NCBI RefSeq assembly: GCF_900129795.1 | Contig: NZ_FQWW01000003.1 | Coordinates: 310,001-374,000, forward strand | Direction of reading: 5' to 3' | DNA from: Flavobacterium sp. CF108 | Lineage (GTDB): Bacteria; Bacteroidota; Bacteroidia; Flavobacteriales; Flavobacteriaceae | DNA length: 64,000 bases | Shown here: in pieces, positions 53,794 to 59,976 of the stretch | Layout of the letters: each line of letters begins with the position of its first letter | Numbering within the stretch: position 1 is the first letter of the stretch | Notes under the pieces: generated by a model | What the model was told of the DNA's origin: nothing | Seen by the model: the letters and a program-made list of their open reading frames with translations, nothing else | Databases searched by the model: none | Program-made: the position numbers and the translations under genes

Positions 53794-54510
53794 ATGACAA
53801 ATCTAAAAAATAGAGGGAAAGAAGCCAGCGATGATGTTTTATTCGGGACTTTAAAAATCCAGTTAAAATTAAAAGAAGCCGTTGCAGATATGCGTTATTT
53901 TCTTAGCCGAGGTTATGGCGAAAAAGCGACATTAGCTTTGGTAGGAAATCGGTATCGTCTTAATTCTCGTCAGCAGCAGGTTGTTCGGGGTATGAGTGCT
54001 TCTCAAAACCAAATTGAAGATCGGAAATCTAAAGAAATTGAAATTCAAAATCTTGCAGGAAAAGAAATTATCATCGATGGATTTAATGCATTGATTCTGC
54101 TGGAAAGTATTTTGTCAAATGCATATGTTTTTAAAGGATTAGATGGTTTTATTAGAGATTTATCAAGTGTTTACGGAACTTACAAAAAAGTAAAACAGAC
54201 TTCGCAGGCAATTGAAATTATTGCCGATTTCTTTGTAAAACAACAAATTAAAAAAGCCTATTGGTTATTTGATAAACCAGTTTCAAATAGTGGTAAACTA
54301 AAACAAATAATTGAAGAAATAGCTTCAATAAACAACTATAACTGGACAGTAGAATTGGTAAATAACCCAGATAAAATAATTGCCGAAAGAAATTTAATCG
54401 CCATAACTTCTGATGCCTGGATTTTAGATAATTGCTCGGCTAATTTTAATTTGATAAAACATATTTTAGAGGATCTAAATGTCCACGAAACTATTATTTA
54501 CAGTGAATAA
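53794..54510 (+). CDS. DUF434 protein with PIN/NYN-like nuclease core
   Basis: 238 aa. Residues 1-75 form the DUF434 helical domain (RGKEASDDVLFGTLKIQLKL, then RGYGEKATLALVGNRYRL). The second part has IIIDGFNALILLES (D95, N98), DGFIRD (D117, R121), LFDKPVSNSGKL (D160) and ITSDAWILDN (D207). This order of acidic residues is that of PIN/NYN nucleases (COG2454 type). Nuclease activity is inferred, not shown. The gene is the second of four tightly spaced genes tatD-DUF434-unknown-SDR, next to rtcB, which suggests an RNA-cutting partner of the ligase. Confidence 0.82.
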   Translation: MTNLKNRGKEASDDVLFGTLKIQLKLKEAVADMRYFLSRGYGEKATLALVGNRYRLNSRQQQVVRGMSASQNQIEDRKSKEIEIQNLAGKEIIIDGFNALILLESILSNAYVFKGLDGFIRDLSSVYGTYKKVKQTSQAIEIIADFFVKQQIKKAYWLFDKPVSNSGKLKQIIEEIASINNYNWTVELVNNPDKIIAERNLIAITSDAWILDNCSANFNLIKHILEDLNVHETIIYSE

Positions 54511-54512
54511 AT

Positions 54513-55205
54513 ATGAATCCCATTCCATTATTTAATAAATTAAAAGAAGTAATTCCTTATCTCAATAAAGCATGGAAAACAAAATATGCTTTGTTTTTAA
54601 TCGACGAAAATCTGTATCTCTTTGCGGTCAACCTTATTTTCTTCCATAATCAAAATGCAGAAGTTTCAAGAAAACCTTTTTTTAAAGAGGAAATTATAAT
54701 TTCGATACAAGATAAAATGGTTTACTTTAAAAAAGTTTTGGAGGATTTCGAAAGTAATTCAAATGAAATAAATTCAAGTCTTATCAAAGCTTTACAAGAA
54801 ACACCTTTTGATATTATTTTGCTTATTTTGGGACAAAGATTAACTTCGGCCAGCAAATGTGACGAAACCGGAATTCCTCCTTCAAAAATAAATCTATTCG
54901 AAAGTTGTTTTGCACCTTTTAATAATGAAATTTCTGTTGTTGAAAGAGCCTGGGAAAAACATGTGGGCAGAAAAAATGACAGCGAAAGTGTTTTGGGAGA
55001 AATAAAAGGAAACCGTAATCAAAAACGGCTTATGGTAGAAAAATTATTGCATCATATGATTGGATACAAAACATGGTGGAATATATTTTATCATTACAAA
55101 CACGATTTGGTATACGAAATCAGATTGAGTAACGGACAAGGAATGCGCTGGTCTGCCGATGGGAAAAAATTCATAGGATTTTTAGAAGATTTTTTAGAAG
55201 AATAA
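54513..55205 (+). CDS. Unknown protein of the RNA-repair operon, 230 aa
   Basis: Starts 2 bases after the DUF434 stop and ends 1 base before the next ATG, so translation is probably coupled. No signal peptide or membrane segment. The C-terminal part is basic and conserved in appearance: AWEKHVGRKNDSESVLGEIKGNRNQ (about 147-171), then KTWWNIFYHYKHDLVYEIRLSNGQGMRW. The N-terminal part is helical. I do not recognise the family; RNA binding would fit the charge and context but is speculation. Confidence 0.75.
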   Translation: MNPIPLFNKLKEVIPYLNKAWKTKYALFLIDENLYLFAVNLIFFHNQNAEVSRKPFFKEEIIISIQDKMVYFKKVLEDFESNSNEINSSLIKALQETPFDIILLILGQRLTSASKCDETGIPPSKINLFESCFAPFNNEISVVERAWEKHVGRKNDSESVLGEIKGNRNQKRLMVEKLLHHMIGYKTWWNIFYHYKHDLVYEIRLSNGQGMRWSADGKKFIGFLEDFLEE

Positions 55206-55206
55206 A

Positions 55207-56577
55207 ATGGAAGAAAATAAAAAATATGCTTTTAGTGATCAAGAATGGGAAGCTTGCATCAAGGTTCTGAAGACATTAAAAGAAGTTCCGCTTGATAATC
55301 CTGATAATGATTTGTTTTCAGGACTGATTACTAAGATTCATAAAAATGCAAAAAAGAACTTGCGCAGTGCCAGTTATACTTCTAAAAGAAAAGAAGATCT
55401 CAACACAAGTTTAAATGCCGAATTAGCATCAAAAGCATTAAGCGGAGAAACATTATTTGCCGAAAAAGAAAATCCAGATGAGCAGCAGTTTACAGCATTA
55501 AAAATTCCTAAAAACTGTTATTGCTGTAATCAATCGTACAAATTTGCCCATAGTTTTTACACACGCCTTTGCCCGGAATGTGCGACAGAAAATTATGAAA
55601 AGCGTTTTCAAAAAATAGATTTAAAAGGAAGAAACGTTATTTTAACAGGCGGCAGGGTAAAAGTAGGATTTGCAACAGCCTTAAAATTATTGCGTAATAA
55701 TGCCAATGTTGTGCTTACAACACGTTTTCCGGCACTCGCTCTGGAACAGTTTCGTCAGGAAAATGATTTTGAACTTTGGAAAGAAAACCTAATTGTATAT
55801 GGCTTAGATCTTAGAAATTTAAACGCCATAAACGATTTTGTTTCGTTTTATAAATCTAAATTTCAAAGCGTAGATATTTTGATCAACAATGCTGCGCAAA
55901 CCATAAAATATCCAGATGAATATTATGTGCCTTTAATTAGCAAAGAAAATAAACTGCTGTTAAACTTTAAATCAAACGGAAACCTTATTGCCAATCAAAC
56001 CAATGTTGTTAAGGAAGTAAAAGCTTTAGAATATGGTTCTGATGAAAAAACAGAACTCAAGCTAACACGTTTTGGACAGCCTGTAGATAATCGCGAAAAA
56101 ACAAGCTGGAATTCGACTTTAGAAGAAATCAGTATGTATGAATTGGTTGAGGTAAATTTAATCAACCAAATTGCGCCGTATTTTTTAATAAAAGAATTAA
56201 AACCTTTATTTCTCAACTCTGCTTTTCAGGAACGCTTTATAATAAACGTAACTTCATCTGAAGGGATTTTTAGTTATACAAACAAAACAGTTTTTCATCC
56301 GCATACCAATATGACAAAGGCGGCGCTGAATATGATGACGCTGACTTCTGCCAAAGAATTTGCCGATGATTCTATTTTTATGAATAGTGTTGATGTTGGC
56401 TGGATTTCGACCGGAGCAAAGGAAAGTTTACGGAAAAAACAATTTGAAGAGGGTTATATTCCGCCGTTAGATTCTGTAGATGGAGCCAGCAGAATTTTAG
56501 ATCCCATAGTTCAGGGAATAGAAGGAAAAAGTATATTTGGGGTCTTGTTGAAAAACTACAAAGTTTCGCAATGGTAA
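55207..56577 (+). CDS. SDR-family protein with N-terminal zinc ribbon and altered catalytic site
   Basis: 456 aa. Residues 1-100 are helical and charged, then a zinc ribbon with C104-x2-C107 and C122-x2-C125. The Rossmann motif TGGRVKVG (147-154) lacks the usual glycine at position six of TGxxxGxG; NNAA is at 227-230. An insertion of about 80 residues precedes the VNLINQIAPY helix. The YxxxK motif of short-chain dehydrogenases appears as T367-N-M-T-K371, so the catalytic tyrosine is missing. Oxidoreductase activity is therefore doubtful; an NAD(P)-binding or nucleic-acid role is possible. The first tRNA-like gene starts 4 bases after its stop. Confidence 0.85.
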   Translation: MEENKKYAFSDQEWEACIKVLKTLKEVPLDNPDNDLFSGLITKIHKNAKKNLRSASYTSKRKEDLNTSLNAELASKALSGETLFAEKENPDEQQFTALKIPKNCYCCNQSYKFAHSFYTRLCPECATENYEKRFQKIDLKGRNVILTGGRVKVGFATALKLLRNNANVVLTTRFPALALEQFRQENDFELWKENLIVYGLDLRNLNAINDFVSFYKSKFQSVDILINNAAQTIKYPDEYYVPLISKENKLLLNFKSNGNLIANQTNVVKEVKALEYGSDEKTELKLTRFGQPVDNREKTSWNSTLEEISMYELVEVNLINQIAPYFLIKELKPLFLNSAFQERFIINVTSSEGIFSYTNKTVFHPHTNMTKAALNMMTLTSAKEFADDSIFMNSVDVGWISTGAKESLRKKQFEEGYIPPLDSVDGASRILDPIVQGIEGKSIFGVLLKNYKVSQW

Positions 56578-56580
56578 AAA

Positions 56581-56653
56581 TGGGATAGTAGTTTAATTGG
56601 AAAAACAATTACAACCACCGTAGAAGTTTTGGGTTCGAGTCCCAAATGTCCCA
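56581..56653 (+). ncRNA. tRNA-like RNA 1
   Basis: 73 nt. Acceptor stem TGGGATA / TGTCCCA (7 bp), D arm GTTT-AATTGGAA-AAAC, perfect T arm TTGGG-TTCGAGT-CCCAA. The anticodon arm is imperfect (ATTAC / GTAGA) with loop AACCACC, where position 33 is A rather than the universal U. One extra base lies between acceptor and D stems. CCA not encoded. Probably not a translating tRNA. Confidence 0.6.
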
Positions 56654-56655
56654 CT

Positions 56656-56728
56656 AAGGTGTTAGCTCAATTGGAAGAGTATTCCCCACCACGGGGAAAG
56701 GATGCAGGTTCGAGTCCAGGCACACCTT
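56656..56728 (+). ncRNA. tRNA-like RNA 2
   Basis: Acceptor AAGGTGT / ACACCTT, D arm GCTC-AATTGGAA-GAGT, anticodon stem TTCCC / GGGAA with loop CACCACG (position 33 is A). The T arm keeps GG-TTCGAGT-CC but the rest is mismatched and one base too long on the 3' side. Separated from tRNA-like 1 by two bases. Confidence 0.6.
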
Positions 56729-56794
56729 TCTTTTTGAGCTTCAAAGTTACAGAGATACAAAGGTTCAAAGCTTTTTTCTTGGCATTTATACAAA

Positions 56795-56867
56795 GAGGTG
56801 TTAGTTCAACTGGAAGAACGCTTGTCATGCAAGCAAGAAGCTGCGGGTTCGAATCCCGTACACCTTA
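56795..56867 (+). tRNA. tRNA-like gene 3, full cloverleaf, anticodon loop CATGCAA
   Basis: Canonical geometry throughout: acceptor GAGGTGT / ACACCTT, TA at 8-9, D arm GTTC-AACTGGAA-GAAC, anticodon stem CTTGT / GCAAG, five-base variable loop, T arm GCGGG-TTCGAAT-CCCGT. With standard numbering the anticodon would be TGC (Ala codons), but position 33 is A and the G3-U70 alanine identity pair is absent. An alternative register, GCTT-GTCATGC-AAGC, would give CAT with U33. It may be a mimic rather than a translating tRNA. Confidence 0.55.
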
Positions 56868-56980
56868 CTTTTTTAGTCTCAAAGCTTAAAAAAACTTCGT
56901 GGCTTTGTGACTTCGTGGCATTTTAAAAACGCAGACAAAAAACACGTGTAATTACTTGGTTCAAAACTTCGATGTTTAAT

Positions 56981-56988
56981 TACATTTG
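56981..56988 (+). promoter_or_regulatory. TACATTTG -7 element
   Basis: Perfect match, 43 bases before the lipoprotein gene at 57031, with TTG at 56956-56958. Confidence 0.6.
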
Positions 56989-57030
56989 GAACAATCAGGA
57001 ATAAAATAAATATCAGAAAAGTTTAAAACA

Positions 57031-58173
57031 ATGAACATTCAAAAAAGCAGATTAATTCTATTTTCGGCAGTATTACTAATAATGTTTTCTTGTAAAGAAG
57101 AAAAGAAACCCAAAAAGCTTAAAACAAGTCATAAAAAAGAAGTTGCAGCAGTTGAACCTGAGGAAATAGAAGGCAGAATCCTGAATGAAACGCAAAGTAA
57201 TTTTCTGAAACAAGTCATGTTAGAAGATATTGGAAAAGATAAATATGATAATCTGCAAACAGAAAAAGCACCTTACGATGTACATTTTTCAAATGATGGT
57301 GATCCTTATTCTGTTTCGTATGATATTATAAAAGAACAGGATTTTAACAACGACGGAATTATAGATTATGTACTAAATGTAGATTCAACCGGAATGTTGG
57401 GCGGAAACGCAAATACAAACCAATGCTACGTTTATTACATCATGAAAGATGCCATTAATTATAAAGAAAAGCATACCATTTTAGGCTATGCTCCATTTTC
57501 TTATAATATAATTGATGAAGCAGAATTTGCCGGAGATAAATTTAAAGTCAAGATCACGCAAAATTTCAGGACTTATTCAAACGACAATTTAAAAACAGCT
57601 TCTTTGTCGTTTGTTTATAAAAACGGAAACCTATACGAAGAATCCTATTTATCTGATTGTAAGCTGGCAAAGTTAGAATCTAAAACAATTTTTGATGATA
57701 TACCCGAAGTTACTAAACGTGTTCGCGACATCGATTGGCATAATTACTGCGAAACCATTGGAGAAGTATATAAAAAGAATGATACGCTTATTTTAGCTGA
57801 TTTAGGAGGCTGCGATAACTTATCACTAACTTTTGATACCGAATACAAAGTCGATAGAAATAAGTTAAAAGATATTCAATTTAGAAAAAATACGGCTTTA
57901 AAACTCTTAACCTTTTTAGCAGCCAATACTCAGTTTGTTGAAGAAATTAATGTTATGATCAAATACTATCAGGAAAATCCAATAACCGACAAATTTATCG
58001 AATCTGTAGAAGGATATGGTTTTAGGGTTTTAATACAAAATAATGATCCAAAGAAAAATATACTTCGTTTCTTAGTTCAGCTCGACAAAATTGATAATCC
58101 TTATCAAAAAGAAAATTGGGAAATAGCAACACGTAATAAAACCGCTCCAAAAGAAGAAGAGATAGATGATTGA
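57031..58173 (+). CDS. Hypothetical lipoprotein, 380 aa
   Basis: Lipoprotein signal ILFSAVLLIMFSC (Cys21) and a lysine-rich linker. The mature part has an EF-hand-like Asp turn (DFNNDGIIDYVLNVD, about 103-117) and GMLGGNANTNQCYVYY. The C-terminal half is predicted alpha/beta. No family recognised. It is flanked on both sides by tRNA-like genes, but it has its own promoter, so there is no clear functional link. Confidence 0.78.
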   Translation: MNIQKSRLILFSAVLLIMFSCKEEKKPKKLKTSHKKEVAAVEPEEIEGRILNETQSNFLKQVMLEDIGKDKYDNLQTEKAPYDVHFSNDGDPYSVSYDIIKEQDFNNDGIIDYVLNVDSTGMLGGNANTNQCYVYYIMKDAINYKEKHTILGYAPFSYNIIDEAEFAGDKFKVKITQNFRTYSNDNLKTASLSFVYKNGNLYEESYLSDCKLAKLESKTIFDDIPEVTKRVRDIDWHNYCETIGEVYKKNDTLILADLGGCDNLSLTFDTEYKVDRNKLKDIQFRKNTALKLLTFLAANTQFVEEINVMIKYYQENPITDKFIESVEGYGFRVLIQNNDPKKNILRFLVQLDKIDNPYQKENWEIATRNKTAPKEEEIDD

Positions 58174-58225
58174 TTTTTTTAGGGCAAAGGTTTAAAGCTT
58201 AAAAAAACTTCTCGGCATTCATACA

Positions 58226-58298
58226 AAGGTGTTAGCTCAACTGGAAGAGCGTCTGTTTGCTAAACAGGAGGATGCGGGTTCGAGTCCTTGCACACCTT
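58226..58298 (+). tRNA. tRNA-like gene 4, anticodon loop TTGCTAA (GCT)
   Basis: Acceptor AAGGTGT / ACACCTT, D arm GCTC-AACTGGAA-GAGC, anticodon stem TCTGT / ACAGG, loop TTGCTAA with U33 and anticodon GCT, which would read serine codons. A bacterial tRNA-Ser needs a long variable arm; here it is five bases (AGGAT). The T arm has a bulge. The 25 bases upstream match those before tRNA-like 3 (TTCTNGGCATTNATACAAAG), showing duplication. Confidence 0.55.
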
Positions 58299-58364
58299 TA
58301 ATTTAAAATAAAAAAGGTTTTCTTCTTAGAATCTTATGACGAAATCAAAAAAAATATTCAGATA

Positions 58365-58437
58365 TAGATGTTAGCTCAACTGGAAGAATGTCTGTTTTGC
58401 AGGGGGGGAGGCTGCAGGTTCGAGTCCCGTACATCTA
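58365..58437 (+). ncRNA. tRNA-like RNA 5, degenerate
   Basis: Acceptor TAGATGT / ACATCTA is perfect, but the D stem (GCTC / GAAT) and anticodon stem (TCTGT with a G7 run) do not pair well, and the T stem has a mismatch. The loop TTTGCAG would place TGC with U33. Directly followed by the tatD remnant. Confidence 0.5.
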
Positions 58438-58440
58438 TCA

Positions 58441-58648
58441 AATTTCAAATGAAATCATTCAATACATCTGGTTTGACAGAATGATGATCGAAACAAATGT
58501 ACCGTTTATGCTTCCAAAAAACACTCCGAACAGTCTTTTAAGGAAATACTATGACGTTGCTGCGAACCTGCTTTTCTGTCTTTTGTTGCAGAAACGATTG
58601 TACAGTTTAAAGGAATTTCAGGAATTAAGATTGTTGCTAAACTATTAG
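58441..58648 (+). pseudogene. tatD remnant
   Basis: The DNA from about 58446 to 58630 is a degenerate copy of 53530-53705 inside tatD: FDRMMIETNVPFMLPKNTPN matches LDRMMIETDAPFMLPKNTPN. A frameshift follows, after which CAGTTTAAAGGAATT continues the match in another frame. It has no proper start and lacks most of the enzyme. Its presence after tRNA-like 5 points to past duplication of the tatD/tRNA-like region. 58649-58690 holds nothing recognisable. Confidence 0.82.
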
Positions 58649-58690
58649 AAATGGGAATAGTTTTTTTATTATTGGGTAAAGAAAATATTT

Positions 58691-58774
58691 GACAGTAAAT
58701 TTGCTGTTATTTGTTTTTAGCAGTATATTTGTTGTCAAATTATTTTAACAGTAATTTTGTTGTCAAAAGTTTTT
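58691..58774 (+). promoter_or_regulatory. Three 28-bp tandem repeats with embedded TAnnTTTG (ATPase operon control region)
   Basis: Copies start at 58691, 58719 and 58747, spaced exactly 28 bases. Each begins with an 18-base box: GACAGTAAATTTGCTGTT, AGCAGTATATTTGTTGTC, AACAGTAATTTTGTTGTC. Each box is a dyad (ACAG...TTGT/CTGT) enclosing TAnnTTTG, so a protein bound here would cover the -7 element. The ATPase gene starts at 58792. A similar box lies before the XRE gene at 63147-63164. Confidence 0.75.
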
Positions 58775-58791
58775 AAAAAAAATATCAATCT

Positions 58792-59976
58792 ATGAGTATG
58801 TACTGGAAATCGCCTAAAATTGTTTTAGGTCCTGTAGCAACAGGTGATTATTATTATAAAAGAGAAGAAATTGTAAATGATATCTGGGCGGAACTAGACA
58901 AAGGCTCATTTGTTTTAATGGCTGCTCCACGTAGAGTTGGCAAAACTTCAGTAATGAAGCATTTAGAAAAATATCCTAAAGAAAATTATAGAGTTATTTT
59001 TAAAAATGTACAAAGCTTAAAATCAGAAAAGGAATTTTATAAGACTATCTATGGGTTAATATTGAGTTGTTTAAGTAAAAGTAGCAAGCTTAAAAATTAT
59101 TTTAAAAAATATATAGCAAATAAATCAATTAGTGAAGTTGATTTGACAGGTTCTTTCAAGATTGACAGTAAAGAAATTGATTATTTAGAAGAAATTAATG
59201 TTGTTATTTCAGATATACAGAAAGAAGGTGAAACGGTGGTACTTTTAATTGATGAATTGCCAGAAGTATTACATAATCTTAATAAAAACAGTAAAAAAGA
59301 AGAAGCAATAGGTATATTGAAAAACCTTAGATCTTGGAGGCAAGAAGAAAGATTTAGTAAATTAAAATTTGTACTAGCAGGTTCAATAGGTATTCATTAT
59401 GTGGTAAATACTATAGAAGGCAGAAGTACTGATTTAAATGATCTAAAAAAAGTTTCCTGCCATGCTTTAGATTATGACGAAGCTAATCAATATATTGATT
59501 GGGCGACTAAAGATGCTACAGTTCAATATAATCAAGACTTAAAAAAATATTTATTAGCTAAAATCCAATATTTTATTCCATATTTTTTAAATATAATTTT
59601 TGACGAAGTTGATAAGAAAGCAAGAAAAAATAATAAGATTGACATAACCGAGAGTGATATTGATGATGCTTTTAATGTATCAATAAAAAATAATGATCAC
59701 TTCGAAGATTGGAAAAAAAGACTATCAGATTATTTACCAGCTGAAGATTATACTTATGCCAATAAAATTCTAACACACATAGCTCATAAGAACAAAATTC
59801 CAATTCAAAAAATCCATGACTTTGCTATAACATATAATAAAAAAGATGATTTTATGGATATTATCGATGAGTTAGAAAAAGATGGATATATTGTAGAAAA
59901 TAAGAAAAGTTATAGTTTTATATCACCATTTTTAAAAGAATTTTGGAAAAGAAAAAACCCCATTAATCATGAATAA
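58792..59976 (+). CDS. P-loop ATPase with winged-helix C-terminus
   Basis: 394 aa. Walker A is APRRVGKTS (45-53) and Walker B is VVLLIDE (149-155). An AGSIGI sensor-like strand lies near 196-201. The C-terminal 100 residues look like a winged helix (IHDFAITYNKKDDFMDIIDELEKDGYIVENKKSYSFISPFLKEFW). This is the archaeal-type ATPase/STAND relative group found in orphan regulatory or defence loci. Overlaps the next ATPase gene by 8 bases, so the two are translationally coupled and probably form a complex. AT-richer than the core genes. Confidence 0.82.
   Translation: MSMYWKSPKIVLGPVATGDYYYKREEIVNDIWAELDKGSFVLMAAPRRVGKTSVMKHLEKYPKENYRVIFKNVQSLKSEKEFYKTIYGLILSCLSKSSKLKNYFKKYIANKSISEVDLTGSFKIDSKEIDYLEEINVVISDIQKEGETVVLLIDELPEVLHNLNKNSKKEEAIGILKNLRSWRQEERFSKLKFVLAGSIGIHYVVNTIEGRSTDLNDLKKVSCHALDYDEANQYIDWATKDATVQYNQDLKKYLLAKIQYFIPYFLNIIFDEVDKKARKNNKIDITESDIDDAFNVSIKNNDHFEDWKKRLSDYLPAEDYTYANKILTHIAHKNKIPIQKIHDFAITYNKKDDFMDIIDELEKDGYIVENKKSYSFISPFLKEFWKRKNPINHE

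Noticed and set aside
56581..56728. Ordinary tRNA-Trp genes (CCA anticodon)
   Set aside because: Position 33 is A, the loops are AACCACC and CACCACG, and stems are imperfect, so normal decoding is unlikely.
56629..56889. 86-codon ORF after the SDR gene
   Set aside because: It spans three tRNA-like genes and their spacers.
58388..58648. 86-codon ORF as a real gene
   Set aside because: It begins in tRNA-like RNA 5 and continues in a frameshifted tatD remnant.
58691..58774. CRISPR array
   Set aside because: The 28-bp units are directly adjacent without spacers, and no cas gene is present; they are promoter repeats.
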